64,000 nt of DNA, taken from NCBI GenBank assembly GCA_028571685.1, contig CM053162.1, positions 68,064,351 to 68,128,350 of the forward strand. Reading direction: 5' to 3'. Source of the stretch: Heterohyrax brucei. Its lineage: Eukaryota > Chordata > Mammalia > Hyracoidea > Procaviidae. The notes under the pieces are model-generated. The model had not been told where the DNA came from. It did no database searches and saw nothing but the letters and a program-made list of their open reading frames with translations. Both the position numbers and the translations under genes were made by a program. Within the stretch, counting starts at the first letter, position 1, and the number at the start of each line of letters is the position of its first letter. This document shows positions 32,145 to 43,569 of this stretch, in pieces.

Positions 32145-34075
32145 CATGTTTTTGTTGCTAGGTGCCGTCGAGTCGGTTCCAACTCATGGCGACCATACGG
32201 ACAACAGAACGAAACACTGCCCAGTCTTGCACCATGTCCGCAATTGTTTTTATGCTTAAGCCCATTGTTGTGGCTACTGTGTCAATCCATCTTGTCGAGG
32301 ATCTTCCTTTTATTCGCTGATCCTCCACTCTACTAAGCATGATGTCTTTCTCCAGGGACTGATCTTACCTGACACCATGTCCAAAGTATGTAAGACTCAG
32401 TCTTGCCATCTTGGCTTCCAAGGAACACTGGTTGGACTTTTTCCAGAAAAGATCTGTTTGTTCTTTTAGTGGTCCATGGTACCTTCAACATTCTTCTCCA
32501 ACACCACAATTCAAAGGCATCAATTCTTCTGTCTTTCTTCATGATCCAGCTATCACATGCATATTGTGTGACTGAAACTACCGTGTCTTGGGTCAGGTGC
32601 ATTTTAGTCTTCAAGGTGACATCCTTACTTTTGAATACTTTGAAAAGGTCTTTTGCAGTGATTTTCCCAATATAATGTGTCTTTTGATTTCTTGACTGCT
32701 ACTTCCATGGGTGTTGATTGTGGACCCAAGTAAAATGAAATTCTTGACAACCTCAATCTTTCTCCATTGATGACAATGTTGCTTACCAGTCCAGTTGTGA
32801 GGATTTTTTCTTTCCCGATGTTGAGGGGTAATCCATACCAAAGGCTGTGGTCCTTGATCTTCATCAGTAGGTGTCTCAAATCTTCTTCTTTCCAGAAAGT
32901 AAGATGATGTTGTCTGCATAACACAGGTTGTTAATGAGTCATCCTCTAACCCTGATGCCTCATTCCTCTTTGTATAACCCAGCTTCTCAGATTATTTGCT
33001 TAGCATACAGATTAAAAAGGCATGGTGAAAGGATATAACCCTGACACAGGCCTTTCCTGACTTTAGCCCATACAGTGTCCCCTCATCCTGTTCACATGAC
33101 TGCCTCTTGATCCATATACAAATTCCTTAACAGCACAATTAGGTGTTCTGGAATTCCCATTCTCCTCAATATTAGCCATGATTTAGTAAGATCCACAGTC
33201 AAATTTCTTTGCGTAGTCAATGAAACAAAAGTAAACATGTTGCTGATATTCTTTGCTTTCAGCCAAGATCCATCTGACATCAGTGATGATATCCCTGGTT
33301 GTGCATCTTCTGAATCCAGCTTGCATTTCTGGCAGTTCCTTGTCAATATATTGTTGTAGTCACTTCTGAATGAGTTTAAAGACCATCTCAAGAACAGATT
33401 CGATGTGTTGATCTCTAATGATCAAAGACCAGACAAACTGTGGAATGATGTCAAATGCATCCTGATCGTGTATTTGATCAATTTCAGACTGCATAAGCTG
33501 GTAAAAGTCTTCAATGTCCTCATCTTTGTCCTTAGTGGTTCTTGTGTAAATTTGAATAATAGTCATATTAACTGACCTTCCTTGTAGGTGTATGGATATT
33601 ATCCTATCACTGACAGTATTGTACTTCAGGAAAGACCTTGAAATGTTCTTTTTGATGATGAATGCAACACCATTCCTCTTCAAGTTGTCATTCTCATCAT
33701 GGTAGACCATGTGATTGTTGGATTCAGAATGGCCAAAAGCAGTCCGTTTCAGCTCACTAATGCCTAGGATGTCAGTGTTTATGCATTCCGTTTCATTTTG
33801 GACAGTTTTCAGTTTTCCTAGCTTCATACTTTGTACATTCCATGCCCCGATTGTTAGTGAATGTCTGCAGCTGTTTCTCCTCATTTTGCCACATCAGTGA
33901 ACAAAGATCCCAGAGGTCTCACTCCATCTATGTTGTTAAGGTTGACTCTACTTTGAGGAGGGAGCTCTCACTCGGTAGTCTTCCAAGTGCCTTCCATCCT
34001 TGGGGGCTCACTTTCCAGCACAATGTTTGGCTGCTATTCATAAGGTTTTCCTCATAAATGTCTCTTCATAAATTG
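32145..34075 (-). mobile_element. RTE/BovB-like LINE, long copy with a linker deletion
   Basis: On the minus strand it starts near 34075 with 5' text and continues with the endonuclease (33884-33450). RT blocks follow: 33391-33092 with 'MFTFVSLTTQRNLTVDLTKSW', and 32924-32611 with 'DHSLWYGLPLNIGKEKILTTG' and 'FILLGSTINTHGSSSQEIKRHIILGK'. The C-terminal block is at 32614-32333 ('YACDSWIMKKDRRIDAFELWCWRRMLKVPWTTKRTN') and the 3' end at 32340-32158. The endonuclease-RT linker (about 0.8 kb in the 7-10.5 kb copy) is missing at about 33375-33440. The 3' terminus TGTTGCTAGGTGCCGTCGAGTCGG is the same sequence as the AfroSINE tail. Confidence 0.87.
33360..33884 (-). pseudogene. RTE endonuclease remnant, 174-codon open frame
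   Basis: This is the best preserved protein-coding stretch of any RTE here. It belongs to the exonuclease-endonuclease-phosphatase (APE-type) family that nicks target DNA. Visible motifs in order are 'IGAWNVQSMKLGKL' (N-terminal strand with the conserved Asn), 'DILGISELKRT' (catalytic Glu), 'RNGVAFIIKKN', and 'NMTIIQIYTRTTKDKDEDIEDFYQLM'. The later His- and Asp-bearing C-terminal motifs (GDFN, SDH) are absent because the frame runs into a deletion joint. It cannot be functional. Confidence 0.85.
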
Positions 34076-34543
34076 GCTAAATCCCAATTTTCCAGGTCTA
34101 GTTTGTTGTTGCTATTGTTGTACTATTGGTGCCAGAATTTTGTTTTCCCCCCAGTTGGAGAAATCAAGCCGACACTTTAAGTTCTTTACATGTATCTATA
34201 TTCTAGGATCACAGTAATCAGTCATCAAACATCAGTTATTGCTTGGATCAGATTAGTTTGATTCAAGCTTCCTACTGCTGAGGATGGTAAATAGTAGAAT
34301 CTTGACCCTCAGTCTTTGAAATTCTACAACCCTTTATTTCTGGAGAAATGAGGAAGTCTATTTCAGTTGCATCGTACTCCATTTTGTCCCCAACTGAAAA
34401 ATGTATGAATAAATTGTCCCCCATGTCTTTTAAGTGAGCATAGTTAGGGCTGATTTAATATACCCAAAAGAAAAATCAAATCAAATTTTCTTATTTTATT
34501 AAGGTTTGGGATCCCTTCTTCTACATTAGACTTGTATTTCTGG

Positions 34544-34544
<1 letters not shown>
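34076..34544. other. Unassigned DNA
   Basis: Nothing recognised. Confidence 0.4.

Positions 34545-34599
<55 letters not shown>
34545..34599. repeat. (TC)n microsatellite
   Basis: Over 25 nearly pure TC units with one interruption. It produces the Arg/Glu run in an antisense frame, which is not a gene. Confidence 0.97.
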
Positions 34600-35524
34600 G
34601 TTATATTGACCCCTATTGAGTCTAAGTTGTAATACCCCAAATGAGAAAAGAAGTAGAATGATTTGTAGCTCACTGACCTGACATAGAATATAATAGATCT
34701 GATCAGTGTGCCATGTTGTGAAGTTTGACCTAACTCATTATTATTTCTCTTCATCTCTGCTCTAATACCTTCAGAATCAATTTTACGTGTATGGTCTTTT
34801 GGATACTGCTAACAGAGTTCATGAAAATATTACAACTCTTTTGGTGTAGAGGAGTTCTTTTATCAGTCAGACGTTGCATATAAACAGTTAATCATCTAAA
34901 ATGGTGTTATGGAAATGCAGAAGAAGAAATAGGCATCCCCTTACGGACACATTCCTTCTGACTGTATCATGATTCCCTACAGAGGAAGAACATGTTACAT
35001 CATACATTGGAGAGGAGTTACTTCTCCAGTCAAAAAAAAAACTCTGAGAGTTTCAAATTGAGCTATGTAATGTCATTAAAATGCCGTTTTTAACATGGAG
35101 CTCTTCTACACAGTAGACGTGAACAAGCTATAAATACTACTAACTTATATAATAGCTCAGTAATCACAGATTACATCTGCTTAATATTTGGCCACCTCAG
35201 CTAATGACACTAAGATAAGAGAAATTGCTTCAAGGAGGTTACAGAAGCTCCTTGGTTGTCTGAACATCCTTGGAGCTGAGCTAAGATTGTGCCATTTAAC
35301 TTACATAAGCATGACAACATAGACAGACCTAAGTCATTCACTCTGTATGTACTGGCCATTCTCATTTCCTTAGTTTCAATAGGCACTTTACTCCAAGCTC
35401 TTGAGGTAATATGTTAAATGATTCTTCTGTCTCTATGTGCCGGGAGAATGAGAGTAAATTCGTATCCACTTCAGTGTTCCTGTCTTCCTTCCCTTTAGAT
35501 TTTTTCACCTCGTTTTCTGGTCAT
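34600..35524. other. Unassigned DNA
   Basis: No supportable feature. Confidence 0.45.
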
Positions 35525-35685
35525 CTACTGCCAATGAACTGATTCCGAGTCTTCTAGCAGACCCTGTAAGGCAGGGGAGAACTGTCCCTGACTGTTTCCA
35601 AGGAGTAGCTGGTGGATTCAAATGCTCAACCTTTTTTGTTAGTAGCAGAGCTCTTAATCGCTGCACCACTTGGCTATCCTGTTTT
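35525..35685 (-). mobile_element. AfroSINE
   Basis: Antisense copy: 'ctactgccaatgaactgattccgag', 'tttccaaggagtagctggtggattcaaatgctc', and tRNA-like head 'cttaatcgctgcaccacttggc'. Confidence 0.9.
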
Positions 35686-36968
35686 TTGCACAAATCTTTA
35701 TTGCCTACACAATCTGTTAGAGGGCAAAAATACTTCTAGATTTTCATATTTGGGGGGGTTTATATACAATCATTTCTTGTATCAAATGTGTTAAGCCAGG
35801 GCTTACTTGCAGTAATCAGAAATGACTTTACTACTTTTAAAGTAGAAATGAATTTAATACAGAAAATTAGATAACTATACAAACTTGGAAAGTGTTGGTG
35901 AAGAGCTCTCTAAATAGAGCCTTGAGGAGTGATTTGAGATTGACACTTCCAATCTGCCCCAACAAGGATGGTTCTGTTTTGGTTGCAATTGTGAAGATTT
36001 GGAATAAGGAAGCCACTCTTGAAAGCACTGAGACCAGAAGCACCCCGTGTTAGCTGCACCCCAGCCATCAGGAGGTGGCTGCTGTAAGTGGCTGAATCAT
36101 CATCTAGATCCAGGGAGGTTCTTATTGACAACCAAGAAAATCAAGTGGTTCCTCAACTATGTGCAAGGAACCTCAGAGGCAGAAGGGACAAGGCCTCCTT
36201 CTCACATCCAAAATTGTAGCTCCAGAATTGTTTTGGAAAAAACATTACAGTTTATTGTTATTATTAATACCATTGTTATGCATGACCTGCCTCTTTGTTA
36301 AACATAAAGACTGGGAAGCAGATGAAATAGATGCTGACGGCCGAACAGCCCCATTCCCTGTGGAAACAATTTCTGGGGGTGCACATGCTTTCATTAATTT
36401 TTACTTCAATATAGTGAGTTCTTTAGATATAAAAGTAATTTTCGGAGGGACCCTATGAAAATTTCTACTGTTTTTATTGTTGTTGGCAGTGTTGCTTCTG
36501 TAGTTACTGCATTTATTCCACAGTCTTGCCGCTGACTTTTAAAATTCTCTATTTCTGATTCAAAACATTTACAAGAGTCCCTTTATACCTCTCTTATCTC
36601 CCAAAGTATGATTACATAAAGAAAAATAAATCTACAAATATAGTGCCAAATTCATATAGCACTGAACCACTCAGAAGGATGCTGTTGAAGAATAAAAATA
36701 TTTGAGACACTTCTTGATATAAAGAAAATTCCATTATGGTAAGAGCCATGTAACAGCTGATAAAACTGTAATCTCATGCAGCACACACATCATAGCGATT
36801 TTTCCTAACACAATTACCCAAATTGTCAGTTCAGTTTGAGAAGAAGCAGAGGGAAGGAAAGCCACATGGCAGCTAGCTAGCTAATTCATCACAAAATTTG
36901 GAGAACACTGTCTCCCACTAGCACTGCTTGTGACTTTTACCCCCAAGTATAAATCCAGAAACATGCTC
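35686..36968. other. Unassigned DNA
   Basis: 1.3 kb without a named repeat. Frames of 60-99 codons (for example 36159-36458 +) show no domains. 'cttccaatctgccccaacaaggatgg' could belong to an LTR family, but I see no ends. Confidence 0.4.
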
Positions 36969-36992
36969 TTTTTTTTTTTTTTTTTTTTTTTT
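36969..36992. repeat. Poly-T (24 nt)
   Basis: Uninterrupted run of 24 T. It may be the antisense tail of a retroposed sequence, but no element can be defined to its right. Confidence 0.95.
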
Positions 36993-37079
36993 GTGGAGGT
37001 GGAAAAGCCATTGAAACTTCTGTTGTTGCTCTTCTGGTTCAAAGAAAAATGTGAGCCTACCTACAGGTTATTGCCAGCC

Positions 37080-37350
37080 TCACAAATGGGTACAAAGCTT
37101 TCCTCGTAGACATGCACAATAATGTTTACACCAGCATGGTTCATGATTGTCAAACACTTGAAATAGCCTAAATGCCCATCAAGCCTAGAATGGTTGTGTA
37201 CATTGTATTACATCCATTAAATGGGTTTTATACAGCAATGACAATAAACTAAATGCCACAAAACAGAGTGATTGGATGAATATCAGAATTATAAGACATT
37301 ACATAAAAGATGACAAGCATACTACATGATTTCATTTGAATTAATGCCCA
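37080..37350 (+). mobile_element. Old L1 ORF2 3' end
   Basis: 'gacatgcacaataatgtttacaccagcatggttcatgattg', 'aatgcccatcaagcctagaatgg' and 'atactacatgatttcatttg' follow the final ORF2 region of L1 in order. Not open. Confidence 0.75.
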
Positions 37351-37429
37351 AACCAAACCTAAACAATGATGTTAAGCTATGTATGGTTAGAAGCACTATC
37401 TATCTAGCTATCTGAATTAACATGTCTTA

Positions 37430-37775
37430 AACCCAAAACCTGCTATCTTTGAGCTAATTCCCATTCGTTGTGACCTATCAGACAGAGTAGAACTGCCCCA
37501 TAGAGTTTCCAAGCCCTGGGTGGTACAGTAGTTAAGACCTTGGCTGCTAACTAAGAGGTTGGCTATTTAAATTCCCCAGCCACTCCTTGGAAACCCTATG
37601 GGGCAGTTGAACTCTGTCCTATAGAGTCACAATGAGTCAGAATCAACTTCACAACAATGGGTTTGGTTTTTTTGGTTCAGAACCTTTAGAGGAACAGACT
37701 GCCATACCTTTCTCTAGCAGAGTAGCTTTGGAGTTGGAACCACTGACCTCAGATAATTATCAGCTGAGAACTAGA
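37430..37775 (-). mobile_element. AfroSINE (long form) split by another AfroSINE
   Basis: The antisense tail and body lie at 37430-37511 ('gacagagtagaactgccccatagagtttccaag'). The rest reappears at about 37681-37775 ('gaacagactgccatacctttctctagcagagtagctttgg..ttggaacc'). The sequence between is a sense AfroSINE. Confidence 0.75.
37512..37680 (+). mobile_element. AfroSINE nested in the previous one
   Basis: Complete sense copy: 'ccctgggtggtacagtagttaagacc', B box 'gaggttggctatttaaattcc', tail 'cttcacaacaatgggtttggttttttt' with T-rich end. Confidence 0.9.
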
Positions 37776-38034
37776 GACCCATGGTAAAGACTTCTAACAG
37801 AATGTCAGAATGCTGATTTTCTTGGGATTGGATAGAAGGGAGTGAAATTTCAAGGTAGGCATCTGTTTTCTTGACCTGCACAGTGGATACATAAACGTCA
37901 GAAAGAAAGAAAAGTTGTCCGGAAGACTCTGTAAAACGTAGGCAGACTTTGCTTTCTTTGTAGATTTAAAGTATTCTGACAGTATATCATTATTACTAAA
38001 GCCTGGGCTCCCACAATCACTACCTGCAATCAGA
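37776..38034. other. Unassigned DNA
   Basis: Nothing recognised. Confidence 0.4.
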
Positions 38035-38228
38035 CTACCATAGTGATGATGAATGTCTTAACATAGTTACATATACGTGTAGGTGAGTCTACGTATGTAT
38101 GCATGTGTGTATATACATATGTATATATATACATATATACACACGTACATATATATACATACATACATATGTGCACTCACCTACACATATATGTAACTAT
38201 GTTAAGACATTCATCATCACTATGGTAG
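38035..38228. repeat. Long palindromic AT-rich repeat (194 bp)
   Basis: Two 54-nt arms, 38035-38088 and 38175-38228, are reverse complements with a single mismatch (ACG versus ATG). They start and end with CTACCATAGTGATGATG / CATCATCACTATGGTAG. The 86-nt centre is alternating purine-pyrimidine TA/TG/CA sequence and is itself largely self-complementary. The arms contain unique-looking sequence, not a known transposon end, and the symmetry stops sharply outside. This is the layout of a palindromic AT-rich repeat. Confidence 0.95.
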
Positions 38229-38310
38229 TATAGATATACATGTATGTATATATGTATCCACACGCACGTATATCCACACGCACATATATCCACACACACA
38301 TATATACAAG
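38229..38310. repeat. TA/CA-rich simple repeat
   Basis: Continuation of 'tatatgtatccacacgcac' units directly right of the palindrome. Confidence 0.8.
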
Positions 38311-38391
38311 AAAAGAGAATTACAAAACCTTTAATGATCACCAACAATATCGAGGACTGTGAATTGAAGAGAAACTAAACATTACCAAGCC

Positions 38392-38412
38392 AGAGAGAGA
38401 GAGAGAGAGAGA
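38392..38412. repeat. (GA)n microsatellite
   Basis: About ten AG units. Confidence 0.9.
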
Positions 38413-38987
38413 AATAGATAATGCTGAATTACTAGCTTTAGAGAAAAGCAAGGGATTTCTTACAAGTGAAGCAAGAAATGCAAGTGGATGTATAGAAAGA
38501 GAAAAGAGGGAGAGAGAAAAAAATACTTTGTTTTTTACTTAAGTAGATGTTCTTTCAGAAAAATAAAGCTCATTTAAGTGACTAATAGTATTTAGAACAA
38601 GTGTTAATAGCAAAAAGCAGTTACTGTATTAACGACAGAGCTGAAGAATTCTACCATAAATTAGCCCTAGACAACAAGGATAAGAGTCATCCAAAAATTT
38701 CATGAAAGTCAGTGATTGAACACTGTGTCCACTATTCATTTATTAGGTCAAGTGGTGGAAGAGAAGAGGTAACACAAGTGCACAAATACAAAAGAATAAC
38801 TGAGCGAAATGTACCAAGATCAATGAAATAAGTCATGGAAAGAGATCAAAGAGTAGCTTTCAAAATTATTAACATCAAGGTGAGACAAACACACTAATAT
38901 GTACAGAAATAATACTGAAAGCCAAATACAAATAGGAAGTGTGAGATATCATACCTGAGTTGGGGACCGGGCTCCATGGCAGCTCAC
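38413..38987. other. Unassigned A-rich DNA
   Basis: Nothing recognised. Confidence 0.4.
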
Positions 38988-39165
38988 AACCAGGAAAACC
39001 AAAGCCAAAGCCACTGCTGTTGAGTCCAGTCCGACTCATAGCGACCCTAGAGGTCGGAACAAAACTGCCCCACAGAGCTTCCAACGAGTGCGTGGTGGGA
39101 TTGAACTGCCCAACTTTTGGTTGGCAGGTGCAGCGCCTAACCCACGGCATTACCACGGTTTCCCA
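38988..39165 (-). mobile_element. AfroSINE, well preserved
   Basis: Antisense copy keeping several CpGs ('gtccgactcatagcgaccc', 'gcgtgg', 'gcagcgcctaaccc'), which suggests a younger insertion than most others here. 'aaccaggaaaaccaaagccaaagcc' forms the antisense tail. Confidence 0.94.
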
Positions 39166-40028
39166 CAACCCTGATGTACCCTACAACTTGGGACAAGGGG
39201 ACTATGTTTACACAGAAATAAAGCTGTGAGTGCTTTTTATTGACCAAGAATGTTTCTGTTCTTAACTGCCACCAGGTTGGTCCAGTCCTTGGTGACCCAA
39301 CATTGAAGCCTCCACTGACAGGAATGGTGGCTGTGTACGAGGTGCCTTGGTCAGGACTTGAAGCTATGTCTCTTGCGCAGAGGAGGCTAATTCTTCCAGG
39401 AAGTATTGCTGCCTCTAACAAGAAATACTCGATACTAAAAAACTAGTCAGTCACTGGTTTCCGATTCTAAGAGTAAATATTTTTAACTTAACATTCCATA
39501 GCTGTCCAAACACTCGATCAAATATGAGACAAAATAAGTTCATAGTTGACAAATGAAGACTCCTGAAGTACACACCTCGTATATGCTTTCTGAAAACAAC
39601 ATTACTTAAACAAATCCAGGTAGAGAGAAGATGCAGATATAACAAATAAGGAAAGCCACGTAAGTAGTAAAATGTATCTTTAGATCTAAATAATTGCTAC
39701 TGATTCAACTGAGAATTTTTAAGTCAATTCTTAAGACTTTCAGAAACAGATAAATCACATTTTTGCTAATTAACTTTGTCTCTTTTCTCCTAAAATAGAC
39801 GAACAGGAGAAAGATAAATATCCAAAAGAAGAAGTTTAATAAAAGACATCAACAAGGGTATTTCAAACACATTTTAAAATCAACAGAAAAATTACACATA
39901 GTAGTAGTATTAAATAGAAACAATTGCATTTTAATAATATTGAAGACAAAATCCAACAAGTTTAACAAAAAAAATTTCTTTACAGTCTAGATGATGACGT
40001 TAAAACATGTTGCTGAAATTATTCTGAA
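39166..40028. other. Unassigned DNA
   Basis: No supportable feature. Confidence 0.4.
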
Positions 40029-40180
40029 TAAGCCCTAGTAGCCTAGTCTTTAAGAGCTACGGCTGTTAACCAGAAGGTCGGCAGTCTGAACCTACCAGAT
40101 GCTCCTTGGAAACTCTGTGGCTCAGTGCTCCTCTGTCCTGTAGTGTCACTGGGAGTCAGAATCAGCTCCATGGCAATATG
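40029..40180 (+). mobile_element. AfroSINE
   Basis: Sense copy: 'gccctagtagcctagtctttaagagctacgg', B box 'ggtcggcagtctgaacc'. Confidence 0.92.
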
Positions 40181-41654
40181 TGTTACATATAAAAGGAAAA
40201 TACATAATCGAGAGTATTCAGAAATGAGCAGCTCAAATCAACAAACAGAACATCTACAGAACTTAAGAAGTACGTGTGTACATGTAAGGATATTTAGAGG
40301 TCTCCGCTAAGCGATTGAATCTGTTGATGAACTGACATGTCTTTAGCAGGCAGTGGTGCACTTGACGTGCTGTGTCGGTTCCTCGCTTTAGATTTTGTTC
40401 TGCGACTTACCTGGCCCTTTCCGAAACAGTATCCAGTTGATTTAATGGTTGTAGCTTTAAAGTGGTTTGATGTGGCCAAGGTAAATTCACCATTATTATA
40501 TTCATTTCAGTAAAAGTATTCATAGTTATCCTTGCATCTTTCTCATTTTGTCATATCCCAAAGGTGATCCAGTTTGAAATAGTAAAGGAAAATATGTTCC
40601 TTTTAGAAACTAAAGAGAAGGAAACATTTATGACAATGTTACTGAATTTCCGCTTTCATCTCTGTTTTACCCCTCTCATTAACTGTCAGCATTTGTTTGT
40701 TTCTGTTTCTTCCTGTCTTAGGGAGTTTTCACCTCCATGGGAGCACCTAGTAAATTCTCACCTGGAGCACTCTCTTCTCTCTGCTACTTGTTAACAAGCT
40801 TTCATCTGCCTTCTCTTTTCATTGCTTCTGGTTCTGATGAATTCTTTCCCTTTGTATTCTTTTACAGAAAATTAAATTATCATCAGAAGGCGCAGAGACA
40901 TGAGTTTAGTTCTCCATCTTGAACTAAAAGCAATTAAGAGGTTTTAAGATTCTTAATTTGAAATTTGTCGTAGGAGCCCAGCTATGAGAATCTGCTCGGC
41001 AGGAAAGCAGGACCGCCAATTTCCTTTCAGTTCATATATTTATGCTTGTTTGTGTATACGTGTTTGGAGCAGCAAATAGGAATATTATTAGTTGATATGA
41101 AAATAATATAAATGCTTTGAATTTTATTTCCTCTTTCTAACTGTGGGCTTTTTGGGACACGTACAAACACTGATGAACAATCTGATTTATAATTATTTTT
41201 TTTCTAGGAACTGTTATCAAGAATGATAAAATATAAAGACTACAGTTTTTCTAAGAAAAGCGGACATTGCCTGGAAACCCTTAAAGTAACTGATCAAATA
41301 ATAATAATAACAAGACTTTATTTCTCTAACTGTATATTTGAAGTTTACTGCTAAAAGTACATCTTAAGAAACTAAAAGGAAGAGAGGAGTTTCACGGAAG
41401 TAGAAGGTTCAACTCTCTCCATTTGCATCAGTTAAATTAAAACATTTTTGGAGGATACTCTGAACTGAGAAGCGGATAAAGGGAATTAGTGGGTGTATGT
41501 TTGCAAAGGATGTAAGAATGAATCACTCTCCCTAAAACCTCCTGATAACTCGTCATTATTCCTGGGGTTGGGGGGCAGGCAGATGCCAGAACTGGCCAGA
41601 ATAAGAAAGAAAGATTTAGGATTGTGGCCAGAGCAGCTCTGGATCTTTCTAGAT
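40181..41654. other. Unassigned DNA; includes a 61-codon antisense frame
   Basis: The frame 40479-40294 (-) is basic and Ser/Thr-rich (for example 'RRTKSKARNRHSTSSAPLPAKDMS'). It contains CAG|GTAAGT, a splice-donor-like string. I see no domain and no convincing acceptor. The rest of the stretch has no named repeat. Confidence 0.3.
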
Positions 41655-41814
41655 TAAAAGCCATTGCTGTTGAGTCAATTCTAACTCACAGCAACCCTAC
41701 AGATCAGAGTGGAACCTCCTGCAGTTTCCAAGGAGCACCTGGCTGATTTGAACTTCTGACCTTTCGGTTAACACGAAGATGTAGCACTTAACCACTAGGC
41801 AACCAGGGTTTCCC
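41655..41814 (-). mobile_element. AfroSINE
   Basis: Antisense copy from 'aaagccattgctgttgagtc' to 'cttaaccactaggcaaccagggtttccc'. Confidence 0.94.
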
Positions 41815-43220
41815 TTCCTAGATTAGGAAATGGAAAAAGGATTAATTCATTCTCATGCATGTGAGAACTGACCTAAGTTAAAAACTGACTTCTAAACACT
41901 TGTTTGTTTCTTGACATAACATTCAATCACTCTGTCTATTCAATAGTGTCACCAAGAATTAGAAAAACTATCTCTTGTGTAATATCTAGAAAAAGCTATC
42001 ACAATCCATTATTAAATAAGACAGTATTTCTGCTGACGGTTCAGATTTGTTTTGTGGCTATTCCTTATTAACAATGACAAATGGGATACAAAGTGAAGCA
42101 ATTAGGTTGGTCCAGTTCGCTGGGTGAAGCCCAGCACCCTCTGTGTAGCGAGAAGAACAAAAAGTTTCTGAGTGAGTACAGTATGACTCTTTCATCACAC
42201 AGTACCCCCTCTGTTTATACGTCCAGTCAATGCATGGATGTCTGTCTATCCTTCCATCATCTAATACGTGGGTGAGTAGTCCATCTCGCCACACGACATT
42301 TAAAAAGCTTGCTAGAGTGCTTGGCCCCCACACCCGGTTTGTCTCACCTCCCTCACCACCCATGAATGTCCCCACCACTAGGGCCACTCCTCTCTCTGTA
42401 GACCTACCTATTTTTAGTTGGTTGTCTTCTTTTAGTCCACAGAATGCTAGCTGTACTTAACCTTTTCTAACCTTTCTTTGATGGACTTCAATGCTAGTTT
42501 TTTATTTTTGTGTTTTTGTGAGTGTCATGGCTTGTCAGGAAACATCTCAAAAGAAAAAAATGTCTGTGACTTGTGTTGTCCAGCAGAGTTCTATATATAC
42601 AGAAGGCCCATAAAACAAAATATTAAAACATAAACTAGTAGGATTTAAAATGAGAGTTTCTCACCTGATATAGCACCCCAAAGTTCAGCGTACTTTACAG
42701 CTTCTGACGTATTTACATCTATAAACAATAAGTCACATTTACAAATGCTACTACTATATATACATATACATAAATATATACATACACACATATATAAAAA
42801 ATGCAGTGGTACCTGTGTGCTTTCTTTCTCCTGGAATTGTTTCAATAATTAAAGTTTCATTAACAGCCAGTTCACTCTTAGAACATCTGTGTATTTTTAC
42901 AACCTTGAGAGAAGTATGACAAACATATGGAGAGATTTGTTATTCTCAAGTCACCCTTGTTTCCCTTTTCTCCAGCCTCGTCATTATGAATGGGATAGGA
43001 AATAGACCATTCTTACAGCTTCATGAAGCATACAGTATGTTACTCAATGTACCCCTTTAATTTTCCATTCATCTGTGTATTCATTGATAATACTAAATAT
43101 CTATTTTTTTAACATGTTGTACACCTAGGCATCTACCAAAGTTTGCGAACAATGCATGACATATATGGTATCTGTACTCATAAGCCTTAGCACACTTGGA
43201 GAGACAAATACGCAGCTGCA
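41815..43220. other. Unassigned DNA
   Basis: No gene is seen. A TATA/CA-rich patch lies at 42755-42797. The 109-codon antisense frame at 42058-42387 has no domain that I recognise. Confidence 0.4.
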
Positions 43221-43569
43221 GGCAGTACTTTTTTCTCATGCTGTCGGAACTGTTTTACTTTTTGGTGTAGTCTTTTGATGAGCATAAGTGCTTGATTTTT
43301 TAGGGGCTTGTAGTGATCTGATTTTTCCTCTAGTGTTTGAGTACTGTTAGTTACGGGTTTGTATACTATTTATGATAAATGTTAGGACTCCTAGCATTGG
43401 CTCTATTTTTTTCTTCCATGATCTTTATCATTTTAGATTTTACATTTAGGTGTCTGATTCATTTTCAGTTAGTTTTTGTGTATGGTGGGAGGGATGGGTC
43501 TTGTTTCATTTATTTGAAGGTGGATATCCAGTTATGTTAGAGTGGTTTATTAAAGAGTCTTTACCCTGG

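Noticed and set aside
34521-34754. Arg-Glu repeat protein frame
   Set aside because: Translation of the (TC)n microsatellite.
38101-38174. Z-DNA or microsatellite only, as explanation for the 38.1-kb repeat
   Set aside because: The alternating TA/TG centre alone would be a simple repeat, but the 54-nt non-repetitive complementary arms cannot arise from a microsatellite.
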